A DNA stretch of 20,049 nucleotides from an uncultured Lachnospiraceae bacterium (GTDB taxonomy: Bacteria; Bacillota; Clostridia; Lachnospirales; Lachnospiraceae). The DNA lies in the NCBI GenBank assembly GCA_937950565.1, contig CALFCS010000180.1:1-20049 (forward strand), given 5' to 3'. A model generated the notes under the pieces. That model was not told the origin of the DNA and ran no database searches. It was given only the letters and a program-made list of their open reading frames with translations. The position numbers and the translations under genes were made by a program. This document shows positions 1 to 7,494 of this stretch, in pieces. Every line of letters begins with the position of its first letter. The stretch's first letter is position 1.

Positions 1-558
1 ACGGTCCGCCAGTTTAATAATAATGACCCGGATATCCTTTGCCATAGCAAGAAACATCTTTCTTAGGTTCTCTGCCTGTACCTCCAACTTATCTGAAGAA
101 TAGGACAATCTTCCAAGCTTCGTGACACCGTCAACAAGAAGCGCAACCTCCCCGCCGAACATTTTGCTGATTTCTTCCTCTGTAATCTCTGTATCCTCCA
201 CAACATCATGCAGCATTGCCGCAATAATTGTCTCTTTATCCATCTCCAGGTCCGCAAGAATAATCGCAACCCACAAGGGATGTATGATATAAGGCTCCCC
301 CGACTTACGCACCTGGCTTCCATGTGCTTTCTTTGCAAGTTCGTATGCCTTATTAATCATGCTCACGTCTGTAGATGGATGATATTTCCGGATACGGGCA
401 ATCAACATGTCATAAAGTCTGTCCGGATTTTCATAATCTCCAGGCGCTTTCACCGCATGTCCGTCCACTACATCCAGCCCCTGCGACAAATCTTCTGTAA
501 TCGCCTCCGGAGTAATACGGTCATCCAGTGATTCATACGTTGTAATCTTACCTGACAT
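1..558 (-). CDS. rel: Bifunctional (p)ppGpp synthetase/hydrolase, N-terminal part (cut by window edge)
   Basis: First 186 residues of a RelA/SpoT-family protein, in frame to base 1. Members of this family make and degrade the stringent-response alarmone (p)ppGpp in the cytoplasm. The visible part is the N-terminal metal-dependent hydrolase (HD) domain: conserved His79 and His93, the HDVVED motif at 117-122, and LADR at 183-186 just before the window ends. The synthetase, TGS and ACT domains would lie outside, so synthetase function cannot be checked. The start is ATG at 558, with GGAGG at 567-571; another ATG at 563 is out of frame. About 40 residues precede the HD fold, a typical lead-in. 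It follows recJ with a 121-base gap and has its own good promoter in that gap. The recJ-rel order is familiar in Firmicutes, but apt, usually between them in Bacillus and many clostridia, is absent. Confidence 0.95.
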   Translation of the reverse strand, partial: MSGKITTYESLDDRITPEAITEDLSQGLDVVDGHAVKAPGDYENPDRLYDMLIARIRKYHPSTDVSMINKAYELAKKAHGSQVRKSGEPYIIHPLWVAIILADLEMDKETIIAAMLHDVVEDTEITEEEISKMFGGEVALLVDGVTKLGRLSYSSDKLEVQAENLRKMFLAMAKDIRVIIIKLADR

Positions 559-644
559 ATCATTGCCTCCTCCCTTCTCTCATTCCTAATATTTTCCCTT
601 TATTTTAGTTCCCCAGATACACAATAAATAAAAATATATTTTTT

Positions 645-673
645 AGTATACCATCACTCTGACAAATTTTCAA
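645..673 (-). promoter_or_regulatory. Sigma-A-type promoter for rel
   Basis: On the minus strand TTGAAA (668-673) and TATACT (645-650) are separated by exactly 17 bases, a near-consensus vegetative promoter. It lies between the end of recJ and the rel start, about 87 bases upstream of the ATG, leaving an A/T-rich leader. This suggests rel can be transcribed independently of the secDF-recJ read-through. Confidence 0.7.
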
Positions 674-679
674 ATAATT

Positions 680-2395
680 CTACAGATAATGCGTAATTGT
701 AATCTGCAGGCTTTTCCTGCCCATATATTCATTAATTCCCGGATAATAAGTAACGGACAATTTCCCATTTCTTTCATCTAACCTCTCCTGAAATGCCCTG
801 ACATCACCAAAATACAACGCCTGAAGCCACACACCGCTTTTATCTCTCACCTGTGCCTTGATTACATTCTGATTTTTTCCAATTACCCGCACACTAGAAA
901 ATTCCACGTCCCTTCCCGCAAATACCGGCTTCGTATTTCCCTTTCCAAAGGGCTCCAGATACTTTAATTCTTCTATAAATTTCTCCGTCACACAGGAAAA
1001 TGGAAGCTCCATATCTATCACGACCTTTTCTGTCAGCTCATCCTCTGTCAGAGTGCAGTTTTCATTGAGCATACGCCGGAAATCCTCTACATCCTTCTTC
1101 TCAAGAGATACTCCGGCCGCCAGCCTGTGTCCGCCGTATTTTGTCAAAAGCTCTCGGCATCTGCTCAGTTCCTCATACATAGAATATGCATCAATGGAAC
1201 GTCCGGAACCCTTCACCCCGCTCTCGGCATCGGTAAGTACAAATACTGGCTTATAATAACGCTCCCTGATTTTCCCAGCTACAATTCCTGCGAGACTTTC
1301 ATGACAATCTGGAAGATACACAACGAGTACCCTGTCTTCCTTAAGGCTTGTACCTTCTATCATCTGTACCGCACGCTCTACGGCGGCAAGCGTCATCTCC
1401 TTGCGGCTGTCATTCAGCGCCTTCAAATCGCCTGCAAGCACATCTGCTTCTCTTTTCGTGCGGGCAAGGAGAAGCTTTAGCGCACGCTTTGCCGTATCCA
1501 GACGTCCTCCTGCATTCAGGCATGGACCCAGCACGAACCCGATATGATACGCACTGATATAATCCTTCTTAAGCCCCGTACACGCAATCAGTGACTGAAG
1601 CCCGAGATTCTGTGTCCTTTCCAGCATAGCAAGGCCTTCTTTTACGAAAATGCGGTTTTCTCCTATCAGGTCCATCACATCACCTACTGTAGCTATTGCC
1701 ACATTTTCAATCAAATAATCCATATCCTCCACATCTCTTCCGGATGCCTCAAGGAGCGCCTCCACAAGCTTATAAGCAACCGCAGCCCCGCACAGTCCTT
1801 TAAATGGATACATGCAATCCTCCCTTTTAGGGTCAACCACGGCATCAGCCAGAGGGAGGATATAATTTCTTCCATCCGCCTTTTCTTCATATGGAACCTC
1901 ATGATGATCCGTCACAACAATTGTCATTCCCAGTTCTTTTCCATAAGCAATTTCCTCTGCCGCAGCAATCCCGTTATCACACGTGATAATCGTATCTATC
2001 CCTTCCCTGTATGCACGCTCCACAAGGGAAACATTCAGCCCATACCCGTCTTTCATCCGGTCTGGTATATCACTATCCACCTCTGCTCCCAACGCCTTTA
2101 ATCCTTCCAGCAATATGTACGTAGCATTCACCCCATCGATATCATAATCCCCGATAATACGGATTTTCCTGTTTTCCTCTATCTTTTCTAAAATGATATC
2201 TACGGCACGCTCCATATCCTTCATAAACATCCCGTCATGTAAATCAGAAATCGTCCCGCCCAGATATGCTGCAATCGCATCATCACCTGTCACGTCTCTG
2301 TTCCGGATTAAAGAAGCAAGTCTCGGGCTAATCTGATACTTTCTTCCAATCGCCTCGAAGTCTGCCCCTTTTCTTAACAGTACCCATTTCTCCAT
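680..2395 (-). CDS. recJ: Single-stranded-DNA-specific exonuclease RecJ
   Basis: RecJ-family 5'-3' single-strand DNA exonuclease of the DHH phosphoesterase superfamily, acting in recombination and repair. Numbered from the ATG at 2395 (571 residues): motif I DYDIDG at 83-88, CDNG at 139-142, the DHH signature at 163-165, a later GGRLDTAKRA segment, and in the C-terminal half the DHHA1-type GGHRLAAG motif, followed by an OB-like tail. The length is normal for Firmicute RecJ. The frame can be extended to a TTG at 2419, but the ATG at 2395 has AAGGGG about 7 bases upstream and matches the usual N-terminus, so I prefer it. It lies downstream of secDF, separated by a hairpin, and upstream of rel. 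No convincing promoter of its own was seen, so it probably depends on read-through. Confidence 0.95.
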   Translation of the reverse strand: MEKWVLLRKGADFEAIGRKYQISPRLASLIRNRDVTGDDAIAAYLGGTISDLHDGMFMKDMERAVDIILEKIEENRKIRIIGDYDIDGVNATYILLEGLKALGAEVDSDIPDRMKDGYGLNVSLVERAYREGIDTIITCDNGIAAAEEIAYGKELGMTIVVTDHHEVPYEEKADGRNYILPLADAVVDPKREDCMYPFKGLCGAAVAYKLVEALLEASGRDVEDMDYLIENVAIATVGDVMDLIGENRIFVKEGLAMLERTQNLGLQSLIACTGLKKDYISAYHIGFVLGPCLNAGGRLDTAKRALKLLLARTKREADVLAGDLKALNDSRKEMTLAAVERAVQMIEGTSLKEDRVLVVYLPDCHESLAGIVAGKIRERYYKPVFVLTDAESGVKGSGRSIDAYSMYEELSRCRELLTKYGGHRLAAGVSLEKKDVEDFRRMLNENCTLTEDELTEKVVIDMELPFSCVTEKFIEELKYLEPFGKGNTKPVFAGRDVEFSSVRVIGKNQNVIKAQVRDKSGVWLQALYFGDVRAFQERLDERNGKLSVTYYPGINEYMGRKSLQITITHYL

Positions 2396-2420
2396 TGCTA
2401 TCCCCTTCGTTGTACACAAC

Positions 2421-2459
2421 CAAAATCAGCCATAGCCATATAAGATATGGCCATGGCTG
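2421..2459 (-). terminator. Hairpin between secDF and recJ, terminator or attenuator
   Basis: Arms 2427-2441 (CAGCCATAGCCATAT) and 2445-2459 (ATATGGCCATGGCTG) pair over 15 positions with one mismatch (A/C in RNA read on the minus strand) and a 3-base loop. Read on the minus strand the hairpin is followed by ATTTTG, a short U-rich tail. It sits 17 bases after the secDF stop and about 25 bases before recJ's ATG. The weak tail suggests partial termination. Confidence 0.65.
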
Positions 2460-2476
2460 CTATAACTGCTTTATCG

Positions 2477-4723
2477 CTATTTAGCAAATTTTTTCTTCAT
2501 CACATACCACAGTGCGCCGGTAATACATACAGAAGAGTATGCACCACATACAATACCTACCATTAACGGAAGTGCAAATTCTCTAATTGAGCTTACACCC
2601 AGGATATACAGAACCGCAACCATGACAAATGTTGTAAATGAAGTATAAATACTTCTTGTAAGAGTCTGTGTAATACTCTTGTTTACTACAACTGAAAGAT
2701 CCGTTCCTCTTGTCTGATAATGCAGCTCCTCACGGATACGGTCAAAGATAACGATTGTCGCATTAATGGAATAACCGACAATGGTCAGCATACATGCAAT
2801 AAATGTATTACCAAGGGAAATCCTTGCCGCCGCATAAAATGCGAGAACTACCAGCACATCATGGAGAAGCGCTGTAACCGCACTTGTTGCAAACCGGATA
2901 TCCTTGAACCGGAACCAGATATAAAGCAGCATACAGATTGTTGCAACGATAACTGCAAGAATCGCATCCTGGCGCATCTCATTACTTACAGTAGAACCAA
3001 TATTCTCAGCTGTGATCTTAGCTTCATCTACGTCAAACTCATCAACCAGCGCTTTATTCAATGCTTCACGTTTATCAAGATCAAGCACAACCGTCTTAAT
3101 GATTACCTGGTTTGTTCCGGCAACCTTCTGAGTCTGTACGTTCGCATCTCCGGTCACTTTTTCCACAACCGGGACAATCTTCTCATCAATTTCTTCAATA
3201 CTGTAATCCTCATTAAAGGTTACATTTGTAGAAGTACCACCCTCAAATTCAAGGCTGAGTGCAAATGCACCTTTTCCTCTTCCGGCATTCACTCCCATGA
3301 ACACAAATCCAAGAACAATAACCGCGATTGATATGCCAAAGAATACTTTCTTCTTTGAAAGGAAATCAATTGGCTCACGTTCTTTCTTTACTCTATAATA
3401 CAGCTTCTCGTTCCGCAGTCCTACTGCATAGAATGCGTACACGATCATACGTGTCACAACAAGAGCTGTAAACATGGATACGATAATACCAATTCCAAGT
3501 GTCTGTGCAAATCCTTTCACAGTACCTGAACCCATGAACCACAATACGATAGCTGCGATCAATGTTGTAATATTACCGTCAACAATTGCAGACAACGCTT
3601 TCTGGAAACCAGTCTTAAGAGCAGTTTTTACGGATTTACCTTTTGTCATCTCCTCCCTTACACGGGCAAAGATGATAACATTTGCATCCACCGCCATACC
3701 GATACCAAGGATAATACCTGCGATACCCGGAAGGGTCAATGTTACTTCAAATGCATTTAAAATAAGAATTACAAGTCCTGTATATATGAGCAGGGCAAGA
3801 CTGGATGCAAGACCCGGCAGCAAATATACAATTATCATAAACAGGAATACAATGGCAAGACCGATTGCACCTGCAACAAGGCTTGTGCTGATTGCCTGTT
3901 CTCCAAGCTGTGCTCCTACCACGTTAGAACGCAGCTCCTCAAGTTCCAGCTTCAGACCACCGATACGAATCGTAGATGCAAGCTTGTCTGCCTCATCAAA
4001 TGTCATGCTTCCGGCAATCTCAGCCTGTCCGTTCTCAATCGCACTATTTACATTCGGCACCGTAACAAACGCACCGTCATAATAAATACCGATGCTCTGC
4101 TTTGCAGAGTATGCCGCTCTGGTAGCCTCTGCAAACTTTGTAGTTCCTTCATCCGTAAAAGTAAGAGATACCACATTTTCCTTCTGCCCGGTTGTCTGAT
4201 TCTCTCTTGTAGCCGCCTGTGCAGCCTTTACATCATCTCCGCCAAGCACAATGGAGCCATCCTCCTGCAGCTCTTCAATGGTCTTGTTGAGTTTATAATC
4301 TTTCGCTGTATCGCCGGTAGAACTTACCATGCTGTAATTGTCTGTTCCGTCGCTTCCCTTCTGTGCAATAAAATAAAGGAAACCCGGCTGTCCAAGTTCA
4401 TCCAGGATTTCATTCGCATTTGAAACACCCGGAATTTCAATGTTGATCCGGTCATCTCCTTCCGGATATACGCTGGACTCTGTGCTGTACTCCTCTACAC
4501 GCTTCTGGAGCTTGTAGACTGTATCGCTCATCTCCTCTGATGACGGAGCATCACCCTTTACCTGGTAAGTAATGCTGACTCCGCCTGCAAGGTCCAGGCC
4601 AAGTTTGATGTTCTTTGCTGATCCGATATGTGACTTTCCGAATCCCACTGTTGTTGTAAATGCAAGCAGTCCAATTAAAACCACCGTTACAACAAGACTA
4701 AGTATGCCTTTGCTCTTCTTCAT
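2477..4723 (-). CDS. secDF: Fused protein-export membrane protein SecDF
   Basis: 748-residue fusion of SecD and SecF, the accessory subunits of the Sec translocon that use the proton gradient to help pull exported proteins across the membrane. SecD half: a first membrane segment at about 7-27, GLDLAGG at 42-48, a large extracytoplasmic region, then a membrane bundle with the signature GIGMAVDANVIIFARVREE. SecF half: a new first membrane segment after FLSKKKVFFG, an external loop (LEFEGGTSTNVTF), and the signature VGYSINATIVIFDRIREE. Fused SecDF is common in Firmicutes. The ATG at 4723 has GGAAG at a suitable distance. It starts 20 bases after scfB ends, with no terminator in the gap, so it is very likely cotranscribed with the SCIFF maturase. 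That pairing recurs in Clostridia. Confidence 0.96.
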   Translation of the reverse strand: MKKSKGILSLVVTVVLIGLLAFTTTVGFGKSHIGSAKNIKLGLDLAGGVSITYQVKGDAPSSEEMSDTVYKLQKRVEEYSTESSVYPEGDDRINIEIPGVSNANEILDELGQPGFLYFIAQKGSDGTDNYSMVSSTGDTAKDYKLNKTIEELQEDGSIVLGGDDVKAAQAATRENQTTGQKENVVSLTFTDEGTTKFAEATRAAYSAKQSIGIYYDGAFVTVPNVNSAIENGQAEIAGSMTFDEADKLASTIRIGGLKLELEELRSNVVGAQLGEQAISTSLVAGAIGLAIVFLFMIIVYLLPGLASSLALLIYTGLVILILNAFEVTLTLPGIAGIILGIGMAVDANVIIFARVREEMTKGKSVKTALKTGFQKALSAIVDGNITTLIAAIVLWFMGSGTVKGFAQTLGIGIIVSMFTALVVTRMIVYAFYAVGLRNEKLYYRVKKEREPIDFLSKKKVFFGISIAVIVLGFVFMGVNAGRGKGAFALSLEFEGGTSTNVTFNEDYSIEEIDEKIVPVVEKVTGDANVQTQKVAGTNQVIIKTVVLDLDKREALNKALVDEFDVDEAKITAENIGSTVSNEMRQDAILAVIVATICMLLYIWFRFKDIRFATSAVTALLHDVLVVLAFYAAARISLGNTFIACMLTIVGYSINATIVIFDRIREELHYQTRGTDLSVVVNKSITQTLTRSIYTSFTTFVMVAVLYILGVSSIREFALPLMVGIVCGAYSSVCITGALWYVMKKKFAK

Positions 4724-4743
4724 TGTAAACTTCCTTTCTTTCT

Positions 4744-6138
4744 CTATCCTTCAGCTAACGCTGCTTTGATCATAATCGCACACTCTACCCGCTTGCGCTG
4801 CATCTCGCATCCGATATCGTATGTATTATGAATCGTGCCGTGAAAATTGTATGAATTTGCCATGCAGCCTCCGCTGCAGTAAAACTTGGCAAAACAATCT
4901 CTGCATTTTTCTTTGGAATATACATTGCAGCTACGGAAATCATCTGCTATCTCCGGCTTTGTAATTCCCTCGTCCACATTTCCCATAAAGAATTCTTCCT
5001 GCCCGACAAACTGATGACACGGATACAAATCACCCCACGGGGTGACCGCCAGATACTCCGTTCCCGAACCACATCCCGACAAACGCTTCGCCACACACGG
5101 CCCACCGTCTAAGTCTATCATAAAATGAAAGAAATTGAAACCCTTCCCGGCTTTTTTTCTTTCAATCATAATTTTGGCAAGACGGTCATATTCTTCCATG
5201 ATGGCAGGCAGATCCTCTTCCCGTATTGCATAAGGATCGCTTTCATCACCGACAACCGGTTCTATCGACATCTGCTTGAATCCCAAATCGGCAAAATGCA
5301 GAATATCCTCTGCAAAATCAAGGTTCTCCCTCGTAAATGTTCCGCGGACATAATATCTCTCCTGATTTCTGCTGTCTGCAAGCTTCTGGAACTTTGGCAC
5401 AATCAGGTCGTAGCTGCCTTTGCCATTTCGAAATGGCCTCATCCTGTCATTGACTTCCTTCCGTCCGTCAAGACTTAAGACTACATTATCCATCTCCTTA
5501 TTCACGAACTCCTGAATCTCGTCATTTAAGAGAACTCCATTTGTAGTCACGGTAAAGCGGAAATGCTTGTCATGAATCTTCTCCTGTTCTCTTCCGTAAG
5601 CCACCAGATCTTTTACTGTCTGCCAGTTCATAAGAGGTTCGCCTCCGAAGAAATCAACCTCAAGATTATGCCGGTTTCCGGAATTGGCAATCAGAAAATC
5701 TAACGCTTTCTTTCCTACTTCATAGCTCATAAGAGCCCGCCGGCCGTGATACTCTCCTTCTTCCGCAAAACAATACCTGCAGGCCAGATTGCAGTCATGG
5801 GCAATATGGAGACACAGCGCCTTCACAACTGTCTTTCGCTCCTTGACCACTTCAATCATATTCTCAAACATATCCTCTGTAAAAAGCTGTCCTGCTTCTG
5901 TAAGAGCCTGCACATCTGCAAGAGCCTCTTCCAGTTCTTCTTTTTTATATGTATCTCCCAGCCTTTCTTCCAGTATACGGAATGTTTCCGGCTCGCAAAG
6001 TGTCTTCTTCGTATGCTTCTCGTCCTGTCCGTTCAATATCTCAATCACATCATAGCACAGATCGTCTACAACATGGACAGAGCCGCTGTATACATCCAGA
6101 ACGATATTATATCCATTGTTTTTGTACTGATGAATCAA
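4744..6138 (-). CDS. scfB: Radical SAM maturase of the SCIFF peptide (thioether-forming)
   Basis: 464-residue radical SAM/SPASM enzyme that installs a thioether cross-link in the six-cysteine SCIFF peptide encoded just upstream. Residues 1 to about 90 form a peptide-recognition-like domain. The SAM-cluster motif CX3CX2C is C116/C120/C123, with FFGGEP at 164-168. The C-terminal SPASM region carries further cysteines (C348, C356, C374, C404, C412, C415, C421, C425, C444, C453) for auxiliary Fe-S clusters. The start is TTG at 6138, supported by GGAGG at 6146-6150 and by the N-terminus MIHQYKNNGYNIVLDVYSG, which fits the family as I recall it. It lies between scfA (a terminator-like hairpin intervenes) and secDF (20 bases away). 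The product's biological role is unknown. Confidence 0.95.
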   Translation of the reverse strand: MIHQYKNNGYNIVLDVYSGSVHVVDDLCYDVIEILNGQDEKHTKKTLCEPETFRILEERLGDTYKKEELEEALADVQALTEAGQLFTEDMFENMIEVVKERKTVVKALCLHIAHDCNLACRYCFAEEGEYHGRRALMSYEVGKKALDFLIANSGNRHNLEVDFFGGEPLMNWQTVKDLVAYGREQEKIHDKHFRFTVTTNGVLLNDEIQEFVNKEMDNVVLSLDGRKEVNDRMRPFRNGKGSYDLIVPKFQKLADSRNQERYYVRGTFTRENLDFAEDILHFADLGFKQMSIEPVVGDESDPYAIREEDLPAIMEEYDRLAKIMIERKKAGKGFNFFHFMIDLDGGPCVAKRLSGCGSGTEYLAVTPWGDLYPCHQFVGQEEFFMGNVDEGITKPEIADDFRSCNVYSKEKCRDCFAKFYCSGGCMANSYNFHGTIHNTYDIGCEMQRKRVECAIMIKAALAEG

Positions 6139-6174
6139 GACCTTTCCTCCTCAAACACATTCTTCTGTAATGCA

Positions 6175-6202
6175 AGAAAAACAGCGACCTTTAAGGCCGC
6201 TG
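6175..6202 (-). terminator. Terminator-like hairpin between scfA and scfB
   Basis: Minus-strand RNA: CAGCGGCCTT and AAGGTCGCTG pair across 6182-6202 with one G-U pair and a tiny loop, followed directly by TTTTTCTTG. This is a standard intrinsic terminator form. Since scfB follows with no convincing promoter of its own, it probably terminates partially, giving many scfA transcripts per scfB transcript. Confidence 0.75.
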
Positions 6203-6232
6203 CCTCTCAAGTATTTACATATGATTTTCAAA

Positions 6233-6376
6233 TTATTTTTTCTGTTCGCAGGTCTGATTTCCCACTGTGCAGGAAGTCTTACATGCTGACTGGCAAGATG
6301 TCTGACATTCACCGCATCCGCTCTTCTTTACTGTGTTATTAAGAGTCTGTGTATTTAATGTCTTTACATGCTTCAT
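6233..6376 (-). CDS. scfA: SCIFF family ribosomal peptide precursor (six cysteines)
   Basis: A 47-residue gene, easily missed because of its size. It begins MKHVKTLNTQTLNNTVKK and ends QSACKTSCTVGNQTCEQKK. The six cysteines are C21, C24, C28, C32, C36 and C43, and the CKTSCTVGNQTC segment is the invariant family signature. It is the substrate of ScfB, which joins cysteine sulfur to threonine to form thioethers (a ranthipeptide). In the C. thermocellum homologue, from memory, the link is Cys32-Thr37, and both residues are present here at those positions. The ATG at 6376 has GGAGGAG at 6385-6391, an ideal ribosome site. It has its own strong promoter and is followed by a terminator-like hairpin, which fits high expression relative to the enzyme. 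No export protease or immunity gene is recognisable nearby, apart from SecDF and a small membrane protein. Confidence 0.93.
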   Translation of the reverse strand: MKHVKTLNTQTLNNTVKKSGCGECQTSCQSACKTSCTVGNQTCEQKK

Positions 6377-6413
6377 GATAACAACTCCTCCTTAGATTTA
6401 CTTAACTTTACCC

Positions 6414-6442
6414 ATTATATCATCTTATTTCCGGTTTCGCAA
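6414..6442 (-). promoter_or_regulatory. Strong sigma-A-type promoter for scfA
   Basis: Minus strand TTGCGA (6437-6442), a 17-base spacer, then a perfect TATAAT (6414-6419). It lies in the gap between the TIGR04086-type gene and scfA, 38 bases upstream of the scfA ATG. It should make scfA transcription independent of the upstream genes. Confidence 0.8.
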
Positions 6443-6449
6443 TCTTTTT

Positions 6450-6824
6450 TCACGAAATCATTCCGCCTGCCATTCCGCCGCCTGCGCACAGGATAAAGGT
6501 TGTCATCAGACTTGACGCATCTCCGTTTATGGTACGGTACACTCCGAGTGTAATTAATAGAAGGAGTCCAAAGTACAACACTCCCAGTCCAAGCCCCCAC
6601 AGGAATTTACGCACTCCTGTCAGTTTGCCGATAATGATTCCTCCTATAAGTGTAGATACCAGATAAATCGCAATAATCGCCGCCGAGACGATCTGCTCAT
6701 TTAATTCAAACTTATACAAAAGCAGCGTCAATATCAGAAGCAGCGCCCCGGTCACAATATAGGAAGCCAAAAGCGCCTTCAGCATCCACATCCCTTTTAT
6801 TTCTTTTCGAACTTGTCTTTCCAT
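6450..6824 (-). CDS. Small four-helix membrane protein, TIGR04086 family
   Basis: 124-residue, almost wholly hydrophobic protein with a basic start (MERQVRKEIKG) and four predicted membrane segments at about 14-37, 43-66, 71-94 and 103-122. The glycine-rich turns (LIGGIIIGKL, WGLGLGVLYFG, CAGGGMAGG) match the TIGR04086 family of small Firmicute membrane proteins, recalled as lying near secDF and SCIFF genes. No catalytic residues stand out and its function is not known. The ATG at 6824 has GGGAGG about 6 bases upstream; a nearby ATG 5 bases earlier is out of frame. It follows spoVT by 54 bases and precedes the scfA promoter. A role in handling or exporting the SCIFF product would be a guess from position only. 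Confidence 0.8.
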   Translation of the reverse strand: MERQVRKEIKGMWMLKALLASYIVTGALLLILTLLLYKFELNEQIVSAAIIAIYLVSTLIGGIIIGKLTGVRKFLWGLGLGVLYFGLLLLITLGVYRTINGDASSLMTTFILCAGGGMAGGMIS

Positions 6825-6878
6825 TCCATCCCTCCCTTACTTATCACAAGGTATGATGGAAATACAAGTTTTATTCCA

Positions 6879-7427
6879 CTATTGCTCCATCTGTCTCCCC
6901 AGAAATGCCGCCGCACAGGATGCCATTTTCTGCTCCAGGTTCCCGAATTTTTTCTTGTCCTCCTTCGTAAGAAGAATGACGCCGCCAATTACATCTCCTT
7001 CACATACGATCGGCGTAACAACTTCATATGCATATTCTTCATTCTGGTCACTGATAATTTTCACATATTTTTTATCATCTTTTGCCGCCAGAATACTATT
7101 GCGCTCTTCCAGTTCTTTTTGAAGCGCCTTGCTGATATATTTTTCCTGCATCTCTTTTTTTCCGCTTCCGGATGCTGCGATCACCTGATCCGTATCACAG
7201 ACGCACACAAGACATCCCATGGTCTGCGACAAACTTTCCGCATACTGTCTCGCAAATACAGATAATTCTCCGATAGGAGAATATTTTTTCAATATGACTT
7301 CCCCTTCCCGGTCCGTAAAAATTTCAAGCGGGTCTCCCTCCCGTATCCGCAGTGTCCTGCGTATCTCCTTTGGGATTACGACTCTTCCGAGGTCATCTAT
7401 TCTACGCACAATTCCTGTTGCTTTCAT
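6879..7427 (-). CDS. spoVT: Stage V sporulation protein T, AbrB-type regulator with GAF domain
   Basis: 182-residue forespore transcription regulator. Residues 1 to about 50 are a swapped-hairpin AbrB DNA-binding domain (MKATGIVRRIDDLGRVVIPKEIRR); the rest is a GAF-like domain with GCLVCVCDTDQVIAASG and the closing MASCAAAFLGRQME helix. The length and both ends match SpoVT of Bacillus and clostridia, where it tunes sigma-G-dependent genes late in spore development. Its place next to pth-mfd is also conserved in Bacillus. The ATG at 7427 has GGAGG at 7436-7440, 8 bases upstream, but that site is one arm of a long inverted repeat (separate entry). A sigma-G-like promoter lies directly upstream. 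Confidence 0.95.
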   Translation of the reverse strand: MKATGIVRRIDDLGRVVIPKEIRRTLRIREGDPLEIFTDREGEVILKKYSPIGELSVFARQYAESLSQTMGCLVCVCDTDQVIAASGSGKKEMQEKYISKALQKELEERNSILAAKDDKKYVKIISDQNEEYAYEVVTPIVCEGDVIGGVILLTKEDKKKFGNLEQKMASCAAAFLGRQMEQ

Positions 7428-7429
7428 AT

Positions 7430-7494
7430 AAAAATCCTCCGTTTACTATACTTTTCCATTACTGGGAATAGTATTTGCAAACGGAGGAATTTTT
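7430..7494 (-). promoter_or_regulatory. Inverted repeat sequestering the spoVT ribosome site
   Basis: Plus-strand arms 7430-7444 (AAAAATCCTCCGTTT) and 7479-7494 (AAACGGAGGAATTTTT) are complementary: 10 perfect pairs, one bulged base (7489), then 5 A-T pairs. An inner ACTAT/ATAGT pair (7445-7449 and 7468-7472) can extend the stem. In minus-strand RNA the downstream arm contains GGAGG, the spoVT ribosome site, followed by UUUUU. A transcript entering from prsA could fold this site shut or terminate here; a transcript begun at about 7462 would lack the upstream arm. Confidence 0.75.

Noticed and set aside
2396..2419. TTG at 2419 as the recJ start
   Set aside because: It directly follows the hairpin and U tail with no ribosome site. 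The ATG at 2395 has AAGGGG and the usual N-terminus.
2720..4082. Rightward open frames of about 200 codons inside secDF
   Set aside because: Antisense shadows of a clearly conserved membrane protein, with no ribosome site and no family features.
5746..6342. Long rightward open frame of 198 codons across scfA/scfB
   Set aside because: It lies antisense to scfB and scfA, has no ribosome site or recognisable domain, and its protein looks like random antisense translation.
6825..6878. A promoter between spoVT and the TIGR04086-type gene
   Set aside because: TTGTAT and TGATAA are present but only 15 bases apart, and other spacings give no acceptable -10.
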